Shown: one piece after another, positions 9,504-17,367 of the stretch
Layout of the letters: every line of letters begins with the position of its first letter
Numbering within the stretch: position 1 is the stretch's first letter
Assembly: GCA_900542315.1 (NCBI GenBank)
Contig: UQMV01000009.1
Location: 1-64,000 of the forward strand
Direction: 5' to 3'
From: an uncultured Collinsella sp.
Lineage (GTDB): Bacteria; Actinomycetota; Coriobacteriia; Coriobacteriales; Coriobacteriaceae
Length of the DNA: 64,000 nucleotides
Notes under the pieces: model-generated
What the model was told of the DNA's origin: nothing
Database searches by the model: none
What the model saw: only the letters and a program-made list of their open reading frames with translations
Program-made: the position numbers and the translations under genes

Positions 9504-9601
9504 ACCTACTCATTGGGGACAGACTTAAATGACCAGCCTTACCTAAGTGTCGACAGGTTGCCCAAAGAATGGTCATTTAAGTCTGTCCCCAATGAGTAGG
9601 T
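9504..9601. repeat. Perfect 32-bp inverted repeat between metK and gltX
   Basis: Arms at 9504-9535 and 9570-9601 are exact reverse complements with a 34-bp spacer. They contain GGGGACAGACTTAAATGACC. It lies between two divergent genes, so it is not a terminator for either. It is one of several long perfect palindromes in the window with a GTCCCC/GGGGAC core. Confidence 0.92.
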
Positions 9602-9681
9602 CGGTGCCCTTTGTGCGGAGGTTGCTTTGATGCTTTATACTGGTGCGGTTAGACATCCATCCTGCAATCGAGGAGATTTCC

Positions 9682-11157
9682 ATGGCATCAGACGTTCGCG
9701 TCCGCTTTGCACCCTCACCTACGGGCAAGCTGCACATCGGCGGCGCCCGCACCGCTATCTATAACTGGGCTTTCGCCCGTGCTAACGGCGGCACGTTCAT
9801 CCTGCGCATCGACGACACCGACCCCACCCGCTCCACCGACGAGAATACGCAGATCATCCTGCGCGCCATGCGTTGGCTGGGCCTGGACTGGGACGAGGGT
9901 CCCGAGGTGGGCGGCGATTTTGGCCCCTACGCCCAGACTGAGCGCTTGGACCTGTACAAGCAGGCCGCCCAGAAGCTTTGGGACGAGGGCAAGGCCTATC
10001 CCTGCTTCTGCACCAAGGAGCAGCTCGACGCCGACCGCAAGGCCGCGCAGGAGCGCAAGGACCCCTTCCAGGGCTATCAGCGCCGTTGCCGCGATCTTGA
10101 TCCCGAGGAGGCCCGCCGTCGCATCGAGGCCGGCGAGTCCTACGTCCTGCGTATTAAGGTGCCCGAGGACCGCGGCGACGTCGTCATCCACGACGCCGTC
10201 CACGGCGAGGTGACCTTCGACGCCAAGGAGCTCGACGACTTTGTCATCTTCCGCTCCGATGGCACGCCCACGTATAACTTCGCGACCGTCGTCGACGACG
10301 CCATGATGAAGATCACCCATGTCATCCGCGGCGACGACCACCTGTCCAACACCCCGCGTCAGGTCATGGTCTACGAGGCCCTCGGCGCTCCCGTGCCCAC
10401 GTTCGCTCACATCTCCATGATCCTGGGCGCCGACGGCAAGAAGCTCTCCAAGCGCCACGGCGCCACCTCGGTGGAGGAGTACCGCGACGCCGGTTACCTG
10501 TCCGACGCCTTCGTCAACTACCTGGCGCTGCTCGGCTGGTCGCTCGACGGCGAGACCACGATCATCCCGCGCGATGTCCTGGCCAACAAGTTCTCACTCG
10601 ACCGCATCTCCAAGAACCCGGCGACCTTCGATCCCAAGAAGCTCGATTGGGTCAATGCCGAGTACATCAATGGCATGTCCGATGCTCAGTTTGCCGACGA
10701 GATCATGGTCCCCGAGCTGCACGAGGCGGGTCTCATCGAGGGTAATGTCGAGTACGGCGAGGATTGGATCGACGCGCTTGCCGCCATTGTCAAGCCGCGC
10801 ACCAAGATGCCGGCCGACGCCGTGACCGTCGCCGCTCCCATCTTCGCTACGGCCGAGACGCTTGAGTATGACGAGAAATCCGTCAACAAGGGCCTGGCCA
10901 AGGAGGGCATGGGTGTCATTCTGGATGCCGCCAAGGCCGCGCTCGAGGGTGTGAACGAGTGGACGGCTGCCAACATCGACGCCGCGCTTGAGCCGCTGCC
11001 CGAGCAGATGGACCTCAAGAAGCGCGTGGTGTTCCAGGCCGTGCGCGTCGCCGTCTGCGGCAACATGGTGAGCCCTCCGCTGGGCGAGACCATGGCGCTC
11101 GTCGGCCGCGACGACTGCCTGGCGCGCATCGACCGCGCCCGCACGATGGCGCTGTAA
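9682..11157 (+). CDS. gltX: Glutamyl-tRNA synthetase
   Basis: A 491-residue class I aminoacyl-tRNA synthetase charging tRNA-Glu. The N-terminal RFAPSPTGKLHIGGART carries the HIGH-like motif and KLSKRHGATS is the KMSKS-like loop; the C-terminal anticodon-binding region is all-helical. The ATG at 9682 is chosen because CGAGGAGATTTCC precedes it and the conserved start (ASDVRVRFAPSPTG) begins there; an in-frame upstream ATG lacks a ribosome site. In many bacteria without GlnRS this enzyme also mischarges tRNA-Gln, but the window does not show which case applies. Confidence 0.97.
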   Translation: MASDVRVRFAPSPTGKLHIGGARTAIYNWAFARANGGTFILRIDDTDPTRSTDENTQIILRAMRWLGLDWDEGPEVGGDFGPYAQTERLDLYKQAAQKLWDEGKAYPCFCTKEQLDADRKAAQERKDPFQGYQRRCRDLDPEEARRRIEAGESYVLRIKVPEDRGDVVIHDAVHGEVTFDAKELDDFVIFRSDGTPTYNFATVVDDAMMKITHVIRGDDHLSNTPRQVMVYEALGAPVPTFAHISMILGADGKKLSKRHGATSVEEYRDAGYLSDAFVNYLALLGWSLDGETTIIPRDVLANKFSLDRISKNPATFDPKKLDWVNAEYINGMSDAQFADEIMVPELHEAGLIEGNVEYGEDWIDALAAIVKPRTKMPADAVTVAAPIFATAETLEYDEKSVNKGLAKEGMGVILDAAKAALEGVNEWTAANIDAALEPLPEQMDLKKRVVFQAVRVAVCGNMVSPPLGETMALVGRDDCLARIDRARTMAL

Positions 11158-11180
11158 TCGCTGCGCAAACGTTTGTATCC

Positions 11181-11214
11181 GAGCCCCGTTCACCCCGAGC
11201 GGGGCTCTTGTTTC
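11181..11214 (+). terminator. Terminator after gltX
   Basis: An 8-bp stem GAGCCCCG/CGGGGCTC with an 11-base loop is followed by TTGTTTCT, 24 bp after the gltX stop and before the priA ribosome site. Confidence 0.7.
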
Positions 11215-11246
11215 TGTAGACGTATGGGATAGGAGGTGCTGGGGCC

Positions 11247-13700
11247 ATGGCCGAGCAACTTTCGCTGTTTGGTTCGCCGGAACCGGAGGAGACTCCGGCG
11301 AAGCCCGTGCCTGCCGCTGCCTCGGCTCAGCCTAAGCTTGCACCTGAGCCCATCGCCGCCTATGCGAGCGTGGTTCTCGACATCCCGACGCGCGCGCTGT
11401 CCGAGCCGTTTGCTTACGGCATTCCTCGGTCCCTTGCCGACGAGGCGCAGATCGGATCCACAGTCCTGGTCCACTTTGGTAACCGTGCCGCCGCAGGCTA
11501 TATCGTCGATATCGCGCCCGAGCTGGGCGACCTGCAGGGCAACAACACCCTCGATCCTGCGCGCATCAAGCCTATCGAGGCTATCCTCAGCAAGCCGCTC
11601 TTTACCGCCGAAGCCGCCCGTATCGCACGTTGGATGAGCCGCGAGTATGTCGCGACGCTTTCCGAGTGCCTGCGCCTGTTTTTGACTCCGGGCGGTAGCC
11701 CGCGCGTGGTCAAGGGCGATGACGGCGCATGGTCGGTTGAGCGCCCCGCCGTCAAGCCTATTCAAAACCGTTGGGTCATGCTCACGCCCGAGGGCTTCGA
11801 CTATACACCGCCCAAGACCGCCGTTCGCCAGCGCCAGCTCATCGATGCGCTCCAGTGCGGACCGGTCACGACGCGCGATCTCAACCTGCTTTACAACAGC
11901 ATGTCGGCGACCATCAAGGCGCTCGAAAAACGCGGCGTTGTCGTGGTGGAGGAGCGCCGTGCCTGGCGCGGTTGCAGCGAGCAGACCACGCTGTCCTCCG
12001 CGAGTGGCAAAGCGCCGGTCGCACTTACCAACGGCCAGCAGCAGGCGCTCGCGCAGATTGAGCGCGCTCGCCTGGATGCGCACGGCGACGTGGTGCTCGT
12101 GGACGGTGTTACGGGCTCCGGCAAAACCGAGGTCTACCTCTCAGCTATCGAGCGCGTGCTCGCGGCCGGCCGCTCGGCCTGCGTGCTCGTGCCCGAGATC
12201 TCGCTGACGGCCCAAACCGTCGGCCGCTTCCGCTCTCGCTTTGGCGAGACGGTCGCCGTGTTCCATTCGCGCCTTTCGGCCGGCGAGCGTCTGGACCAGT
12301 GGGATATGGTCGCCAGCGGTGCGGCCCGCGTGGTCGTCGGCGCCCGCTCGGCGCTCTTTTGCCCGCTTGACGACTTGGGCCTTATCATCATTGACGAGGA
12401 ACATGAGACCAGCTACAAGCAGGGCTCCAGCCCGCGCTACCACGCGCGCGAGGTAGCGGCCGAGATGGCGCGTCGCTATCGCTGCCCACTCGTGTTGGGC
12501 TCGGCCACGCCTTCTGCTGAGGCCCTCGACCGCTGCCGCCGCGGCACGTATAACGGTGCCACCTGGACGCGCGTCGAGATGCCCGAGCGCCCGGGACACG
12601 CCGTGCTGCCGACTGTCCGCATTGCCGACCTGCGCCGCGAGTTCGCGCACGGTAGCCGCTCCATGTTCTCTAAACCTCTGATGGAAGGCCTGGAGCGTGT
12701 GGTCGAGCGCCGCGAAAAGGCCGTGCTGCTGCATAACCGCCGTGGCTTTGCGCCCTTCCTGATGTGCCGCGAGTGCGGATGTGTCCCCACGTGCAACCAC
12801 TGCTCCACCGCGCTCACGTACCACGAGCGCACGCACACGCTGCAGTGTCACACATGCGGTTCGTCTTGGCGCGTGCAGCCGTATCCCGCACCCACGAGCC
12901 GTTGCCCCAAATGTGGCAGTCGCTACCTGGCAAAAATGGGTCTGGGCACTCAGCAGATTGAGGATGCACTGCACCAGATGCTTCCCGAGGATGTCGCCAT
13001 TATTCGCATGGATGCCGATTCCACACGTGGCAAGGATGCGCACAAAAAGCTGCTCGAGCAGTTCGATGTGGCCGATTGCGCCGTGTTGCTGGGCACCCAG
13101 ATGATTGCCAAGGGTCTCGATTTTCCCGAGGTTACGCTCGTAGGCGTGGTCAATGCCGACTTCGCCCTCAAGCTGCCGGACTTCCGCGCAGGGGAGCGCG
13201 CCTACGACCTGCTGGAACAGGTGGCGGGCCGTGCCGGTCGCGGCGATCGCCCTGGCGAGGTGATCATCCAGACCTACCTGCCCGATGACCCGGTAATTCG
13301 CGCCGTCGCCGAGCACGACCGCTCGATCTTTACCGACTACGACCTGGAGCAGCGCCGCGACGCGCTGTACCCGCCGTTTGTTCGCCTGGTCAACATCTTG
13401 GTGTGGTCGGCGAACGCGGATGACGCTCAGGACTACATTTGGCGCATCGCAAAGCTCCTCAAGCGCCGCTGGCATGCCGCAGCGCCCGACTTTTTGCGGG
13501 CGGGCAGTGTCGTGCCGCAGGTGCTGGGCCCGGCTTCGTGTGTAATCGAGAGAGCCAAGGACCGTTACCGCTTCCATCTGCTTGCGAAGTCGCCCGTGGG
13601 GTACCATGTCTCTGAAGATATCGACGCCTGCCTCAAAGAGGTGGGCTCTGTGCGCGGCGTGAGCGTGAGCGTTGACGTCGACGCCTATGATTTGATGTAA
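11247..13700 (+). CDS. priA: Primosomal protein N' (replication restart helicase PriA)
   Basis: An 817-residue superfamily-2 DNA helicase that reloads the replisome at stalled forks. The N-terminal 3' DNA-binding region follows a Pro/Ala-rich stretch. Walker A GVTGSGKT is near residue 287 and the DEEH box (IIIDEEHETSYKQ) near 383. The zinc-binding insert, residues about 506-562, has paired cysteines (CRECG, CNHC, CHTCG, CPKCG). Motif V/VI regions include LLGTQMIAKGLDFP and QVAGRAGRGDRPG. The ATG at 11247 has a strong TAGGAGGTG site. It is followed closely by def. Confidence 0.97.
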   Translation: MAEQLSLFGSPEPEETPAKPVPAAASAQPKLAPEPIAAYASVVLDIPTRALSEPFAYGIPRSLADEAQIGSTVLVHFGNRAAAGYIVDIAPELGDLQGNNTLDPARIKPIEAILSKPLFTAEAARIARWMSREYVATLSECLRLFLTPGGSPRVVKGDDGAWSVERPAVKPIQNRWVMLTPEGFDYTPPKTAVRQRQLIDALQCGPVTTRDLNLLYNSMSATIKALEKRGVVVVEERRAWRGCSEQTTLSSASGKAPVALTNGQQQALAQIERARLDAHGDVVLVDGVTGSGKTEVYLSAIERVLAAGRSACVLVPEISLTAQTVGRFRSRFGETVAVFHSRLSAGERLDQWDMVASGAARVVVGARSALFCPLDDLGLIIIDEEHETSYKQGSSPRYHAREVAAEMARRYRCPLVLGSATPSAEALDRCRRGTYNGATWTRVEMPERPGHAVLPTVRIADLRREFAHGSRSMFSKPLMEGLERVVERREKAVLLHNRRGFAPFLMCRECGCVPTCNHCSTALTYHERTHTLQCHTCGSSWRVQPYPAPTSRCPKCGSRYLAKMGLGTQQIEDALHQMLPEDVAIIRMDADSTRGKDAHKKLLEQFDVADCAVLLGTQMIAKGLDFPEVTLVGVVNADFALKLPDFRAGERAYDLLEQVAGRAGRGDRPGEVIIQTYLPDDPVIRAVAEHDRSIFTDYDLEQRRDALYPPFVRLVNILVWSANADDAQDYIWRIAKLLKRRWHAAAPDFLRAGSVVPQVLGPASCVIERAKDRYRFHLLAKSPVGYHVSEDIDACLKEVGSVRGVSVSVDVDAYDLM

Positions 13701-13718
13701 CAACCCGAAAGGATGGCC

Positions 13719-14255
13719 ATGGAAGCCAACGGAATCGTACTGTCGCCTGACCCTCGTCTGCGCCAGGAGTGCGCCGTCATCGAGGAGATCACCCCGGCGA
13801 TCGAGGCGCTTGCCGAGAAGATGAAGAAGATGATGTTCGAGAACGGCGGTTGCGGCCTGGCTGCCCCGCAGATCGGCGAGCTCATTCAGCTCGTCACCAT
13901 CGACTGCGACTACAGCGACAAGAACGACTATGACCCCTACGTGCTCATTAACCCCGTCATTGTTGAGCAGAGCGACCATCTGGTGCCGTTTAGCGAGGGC
14001 TGCCTGTCCATCCCCGGCATTAGCTGCGAGATCGAGCGTCCCGACCATGTCGTGGTCGAGGCGTACGACTTGGACGCCAACCTGATTCGCTATGAGGCCA
14101 CGGGCGATTTGTTCTGCGTGTGCCTGCAGCACGAGATCGATCATCTGCACGGCAACACCATGTTCGAGCGCCTTAAGCCCATGCAGAGGCTCAAGGCCGT
14201 CAAGGAGTACCAGGACGCCCTGGCCCGCGGCGCTCGACCGGGCGAGACGGAGTAG
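13719..14255 (+). CDS. def: Peptide deformylase
   Basis: A 178-residue metalloenzyme removing the N-formyl group from new proteins. All three motifs are present: GCGLAAPQ, EGCLS and QHEIDH, which together supply the Cys and two His metal ligands and the catalytic Glu. I prefer the ATG at 13719 (GAAAGGATGGCC before it) to the ATG at 13713, which sits too near the ribosome site. It is 18 bp after priA and upstream of fmt, which carries out the matching formylation step. Confidence 0.96.
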   Translation: MEANGIVLSPDPRLRQECAVIEEITPAIEALAEKMKKMMFENGGCGLAAPQIGELIQLVTIDCDYSDKNDYDPYVLINPVIVEQSDHLVPFSEGCLSIPGISCEIERPDHVVVEAYDLDANLIRYEATGDLFCVCLQHEIDHLHGNTMFERLKPMQRLKAVKEYQDALARGARPGETE

Positions 14256-14263
14256 GTCTCACC

Positions 14264-14365
14264 GTCCCCGGTGCTGAGCGCCCGCATATCATCCCGTGCT
14301 CAAACATTCTCGCTTTGCTGCGAAACTGCGCGCGGGACGATATGCGGGCGCTCAGCACCGGGGAC
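14264..14365. repeat. 33-bp inverted repeat downstream of def
   Basis: Arms at 14264-14296 and 14333-14365 match with one mismatch and begin GTCCCCGGTGCTGAGCGCCC. The spacer is 36 bp. Its transcript would fold into a very stable hairpin after def but has no U-tract. The remaining spacer, 14366-14583, is lower in GC and holds only the possible 19-codon frame listed below. Confidence 0.88.
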
Positions 14366-14454
14366 TGCGTTGTTCTGGCTCGGTTCGCCCGGGTGCCGTT
14401 GGGCCAGGGAGGGGCGTCTTCGCTGATAATTGCTTTGTTGGGAGGGCTGCTTTT

Positions 14455-14514
14455 ATGCGGCTCTTTCTTTGTTTTTGGGTATATTTGTTCTTGTTGAATT
14501 GTTATTGCGGATAG
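14455..14514 (+). CDS. Possible 19-residue hydrophobic peptide upstream of fmt
   Basis: A short frame of 19 codons starts with ATG, preceded by GGAGGGCTGCTTTT, and ends at TAG at 14512-14514. It reads MRLFLCFWVYLFLLNCYCG, a single hydrophobic span with three cysteines. It lies in an AT-richer stretch before fmt. There is no family I recognise, and a chance frame is the more likely reading. Confidence 0.2.
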   Translation: MRLFLCFWVYLFLLNCYCG

Positions 14515-14583
14515 GCTGGGTACTTGGCTTTCCGCTGTTATTTGTAGCCGTCTCGGCTCATTGTTGAGAGGAGACTAACAATT

Positions 14584-15504
14584 ATGCGTATTGTGTTTAT
14601 GGGTACGCCTGATTTTGCTGTGCCTTCGTTGACTTCACTTGTTGAGGCTGGGAACGAGATTGCGCTTGTTATTACTCGTCCTGATGCTGTTCGTGGGCGT
14701 GGTAAGAAGCTGGAGCCGTCTCCTGTTAAAGCCAAGGCGCTTGAGCTTGGGTTGCCGGTTATTGAGGCTAATCGTATGACGCCTGAGGTTGTTGAGGCGC
14801 TTCAGGCTGCCCAGGCGGATATTTTCTGCGTGGCTGCCTATGGCTGCATTTTGCCCGATGAGGTGCTGCATATGGCGCCGCTCGGTATCGTGAATGTTCA
14901 TGCGTCCTTGCTGCCTCGTTGGCGTGGGGCTGCTCCTATTCAGCGTGCGATTCTCGCTGGTGATGAGGTTGCTGGCGTTTCTATTATGCGTATTGGACAT
15001 GGCGTTGATACCGGCGCTTATTGTGCCCAGGCGTCTACGTCGGTTGCCGGTAAGCATGCCGAGGCGCTGACCATGGAGCTTGGTGAGCTTGGCGGCAAAC
15101 TGCTTGCCGATACTCTTCCCTCGCTTGCCGATGGCTCGGCTGTTTGGACTGAGCAGGATGAGTCGCTCGTCACCCATGCTGCGAAGATATCCAAGCAGGA
15201 GATGCGTCTGGATCCTCAGATGGCGGCGCTTGATTGCGTGCGCCATGTGCTGGCTTCGTCCGATACCGCGCCTGCTCGTTGCGTGATTGCCGGCAAGACC
15301 GTGCGTGTGCTTGATGCTGTGCCTGCCGACGTGTCGCTTGACGAGGGTCAGGTGCTCGTTAAGGCCAAGCGCGTTTACCTTGGCCTTTCCGATGGTTCGG
15401 TTGAGCTGCTTGAGGTTAAGCCCGATGGCAAGCGTGCCATGGCTGCCTCTGCTTGGGCTGCTGGCCTGCAGGGCGCCGATCTTACCTGGGGTGTTTTGTC
15501 ATGA
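14584..15504 (+). CDS. fmt: Methionyl-tRNA formyltransferase
   Basis: A 306-residue enzyme formylating initiator Met-tRNA with 10-formyl-THF. It has the Rossmann start MRIVFMGTPDFAVPSL, the catalytic region NVHASLLPRWRGAAPIQRAI and the DTGAYCAQ segment; the C-terminal OB-like domain follows. GAGGAGACTAACAATT precedes the ATG. The stop overlaps the rsmB start by 4 bp. Codons in its first two thirds end mostly in T or G (GTT, CTT, GCT, CGT), unlike the C-ending codons of gltX and priA. Confidence 0.96.
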   Translation: MRIVFMGTPDFAVPSLTSLVEAGNEIALVITRPDAVRGRGKKLEPSPVKAKALELGLPVIEANRMTPEVVEALQAAQADIFCVAAYGCILPDEVLHMAPLGIVNVHASLLPRWRGAAPIQRAILAGDEVAGVSIMRIGHGVDTGAYCAQASTSVAGKHAEALTMELGELGGKLLADTLPSLADGSAVWTEQDESLVTHAAKISKQEMRLDPQMAALDCVRHVLASSDTAPARCVIAGKTVRVLDAVPADVSLDEGQVLVKAKRVYLGLSDGSVELLEVKPDGKRAMAASAWAAGLQGADLTWGVLS

Positions 15505-16901
15505 GCAAGTTGTCTCCCGCGCGTAAGCTTGCACTCGATGTGTTGATGGAGGCCGATCGCCGCGGCATGTACGCGCGCGATGTGCTGTCCTCCCGTGCTT
15601 CCGCCAAGGCCATTGACCAGCGTGATTCCGCGTTTGCCGCGCGTTTGGCGCTCGGTGTTGCCGCCACGCAGGGCATTTTGGACGAGCTGCTCGACCAGTT
15701 TTTGGATAAGCCTAAAAAGGTCGCGCCGCGTGTACGCATGGCGCTTCGCATCTCGGCCTTCGAGATGCTCTACCTGCATACGCCGGGCCGCGTTGCCGTA
15801 AGCCAGGGCGTTGAGCTGGTCCGCAGCGGCGCTAAGTCTGCTGCCGGTTTGGCTAACGCCGTGCTGCATAAGGTTGCGGATAACGTTGAGGATTTTGCTA
15901 CGGCGGCCGATGCCGATGAGTCCGAGCGCCGTTTGGTTCGCCTGTCGCGCCTGATGGGCCTTCCGCGTTGGCTGTGCGCTCGCATTATGGTGTCGTTCGA
16001 CACGCCCGAGGGTGCGCTCAACTTTGCCGGCAATCTGGCGCCTGCGCCGCTTGCTCTGCACGAAAACGCTTTTGTGACCAAGCCAGATCCGTATATCTCG
16101 CAGCTCGTCGCGCCTGTCTTTCCGGGCTGCCATGCGCCGGTCGATGCGCAGGTCACGGTTGCTTCGGGTGTGTTTGAGCGTGCTGCCGCGGTGGCATCTG
16201 ACCTCAATGCGCAGCTCATCGCCACGGCCGCCACGCGCCCCGGAAGCTGCCTTGAGATCGGCGCCGGTCGTGGCACCAAGACCTATGTGATGATGTGCCA
16301 GGCCAAACGTGCCGGTTATGAGCGTCAGCATACTGCGCTCGATCTGCACGACCGCAAGTGCGACCTCAATCTCGCGCGCCTGCACAAGGCGGGCATCAAG
16401 GGCGTGCGAACTGTCTCGGGCGATGCCTGCGAGCTCAACGAGGTGCTGACTTCTTTTGACGCCATGCGTGGCGAGCAGGTCAAGTTCGATACCGTGTTTA
16501 TCGATGCGCCGTGCTCGGGCACCGGAACTATGCGCCGTCATCCCGAGATCCCGTGGCGTCTGACCGAGAACGACGTGACGTGCGAGCTGCCCAAGTTGCA
16601 GCTAACGATGCTTAAAGAGGCGGCCGCGCGTGTGGCTGCCGGCGGTGAGCTTATCTACGCCACCTGTTCGGTCTTTGATGAGGAGAACACGCAGGTGGTA
16701 GACGCGTTCCTGAGCTCTCCCGAGGGCGAGGGCTTTTCCGTGGCGCCGCTCTCCGAAGCCCAGATCCTGCAGCTGCCCGAGTTCGAACAGGCCAAGAAGC
16801 TCGTATCCGTACGCCAGAACGACCGAGGACTTTTCCAAAGCGTGCCGGTTAACGCGGATTCCTACGACGGTCACTTCTGCGCCAGGCTGGTCCGCAAGTA
16901 A
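15501..16901 (+). CDS. rsmB: 16S rRNA (cytosine-967-C5)-methyltransferase, RsmB/Sun family
   Basis: A 466-residue SAM-dependent RNA m5C methyltransferase. The N-terminal NusB-like domain (SPARKLALDVLMEADRRG, about residues 4-140) is joined to a Rossmann methyltransferase domain with motif I LEIGAGRGTKT, motif IV DAPCSGTGTMRRHPEIPWR and the catalytic Cys in YATCSVF. The ATG at 15501 overlaps the fmt stop (ATGA), so the two are coupled. In the common def-fmt-rsmB arrangement this gene modifies the 30S subunit. The specific C967 target is by family. Confidence 0.93.
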   Translation: MSKLSPARKLALDVLMEADRRGMYARDVLSSRASAKAIDQRDSAFAARLALGVAATQGILDELLDQFLDKPKKVAPRVRMALRISAFEMLYLHTPGRVAVSQGVELVRSGAKSAAGLANAVLHKVADNVEDFATAADADESERRLVRLSRLMGLPRWLCARIMVSFDTPEGALNFAGNLAPAPLALHENAFVTKPDPYISQLVAPVFPGCHAPVDAQVTVASGVFERAAAVASDLNAQLIATAATRPGSCLEIGAGRGTKTYVMMCQAKRAGYERQHTALDLHDRKCDLNLARLHKAGIKGVRTVSGDACELNEVLTSFDAMRGEQVKFDTVFIDAPCSGTGTMRRHPEIPWRLTENDVTCELPKLQLTMLKEAAARVAAGGELIYATCSVFDEENTQVVDAFLSSPEGEGFSVAPLSEAQILQLPEFEQAKKLVSVRQNDRGLFQSVPVNADSYDGHFCARLVRK

Positions 16902-16909
16902 CGACTAAT

Positions 16910-16972
16910 TTGCGGTGAAATAGGGATTGAATAGCGGCTTCTGCCCGCCAAACAGTCCTTATTTCACCGCAA
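16910..16972. repeat. Palindromic intergenic repeat, TTGCGGTGAAATA family, copy 2
   Basis: Left arm 16910-16926 (TTGCGGTGAAATAGGGA) and right arm 16956-16972 are reverse complements with one mismatch, around a 29-bp spacer. It begins 8 bp after the rsmB stop. The arms match copy 1 at 700-768. Confidence 0.85.
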
Positions 16973-16999
16973 CTCATAGTGATGCCTGGGTAGCCAAAG

Positions 17000-17037
17000 A
17001 AACAGCCCCGCGATCGGTGTCGGTCGCGGGGCTGTTT
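17000..17037. terminator. Bidirectional intrinsic terminator between rsmB and the zinc-ribbon gene
   Basis: A 14-bp perfect stem (AAACAGCCCCGCGA, complement at 17024-17037) with a 10-base loop ends in GCTGTTT on both strands. It separates two convergent genes. Confidence 0.85.
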
Positions 17038-17042
17038 GGTTC

Positions 17043-17279
17043 CTAGTGGCTATGCGGGCAGTTGGCGCAGCAGCCGCTGGTGGCGCTGGTGCTGGAGCCG
17101 CCGCTTCGCTGGTCGGTGTTGTAGAAGCCGCTACCCTCAAATTTAATGCCGCTGGCCGAGAACGTCTTGGCCGCCGGGGCACCGCAGCTGGGGCACACGA
17201 CCTCGGGAGTCTCGGACATGGGATGCTCAACCTCAAACACGTTGCCGCAGCTCGAGCACTTGTAATCGTAGCGCGCCAT
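17043..17279 (-). CDS. FmdB-type zinc-ribbon regulatory protein
   Basis: A 78-residue protein. The N-terminal ribbon has paired CxxC motifs (YKCSSCGNVFEV and VVCPSCGAPA), followed by a Gly/Ser-rich linker and a Cys/His-rich end (CCANCPHSH). This matches the FmdB/CxxC_CxxC_SSSS family, whose role is poorly defined. The ATG at 17279 has the site AAAAGGAAGTATT. It stands alone between terminators. Confidence 0.88.
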   Translation of the reverse strand: MARYDYKCSSCGNVFEVEHPMSETPEVVCPSCGAPAAKTFSASGIKFEGSGFYNTDQRSGGSSTSATSGCCANCPHSH

Positions 17280-17301
17280 AATACTTCCTTTTCAGCACAA
17301 A

Positions 17302-17323
17302 GCGGGCAGATTACTCTGCCCGC
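17302..17323 (-). terminator. Stem-loop after the GH13-GH77 gene
   Basis: GCGGGCAGA and TCTGCCCGC form a 9-bp perfect stem with a TTAC loop; the minus strand continues TTTGTGC. It lies 45 bp past the stop codon of the glucan enzyme and just before the zinc-ribbon ribosome site. Confidence 0.6.
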
Positions 17324-17367
17324 AAAAATTCAAACGTCTGTAACTGTACCCTATATCGGGGGTTTTA

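Noticed and set aside
12141..14150. A 669-codon open frame antisense to priA and def
   Set aside because: Shadow of codon bias opposite two certain genes; no recognisable domain.
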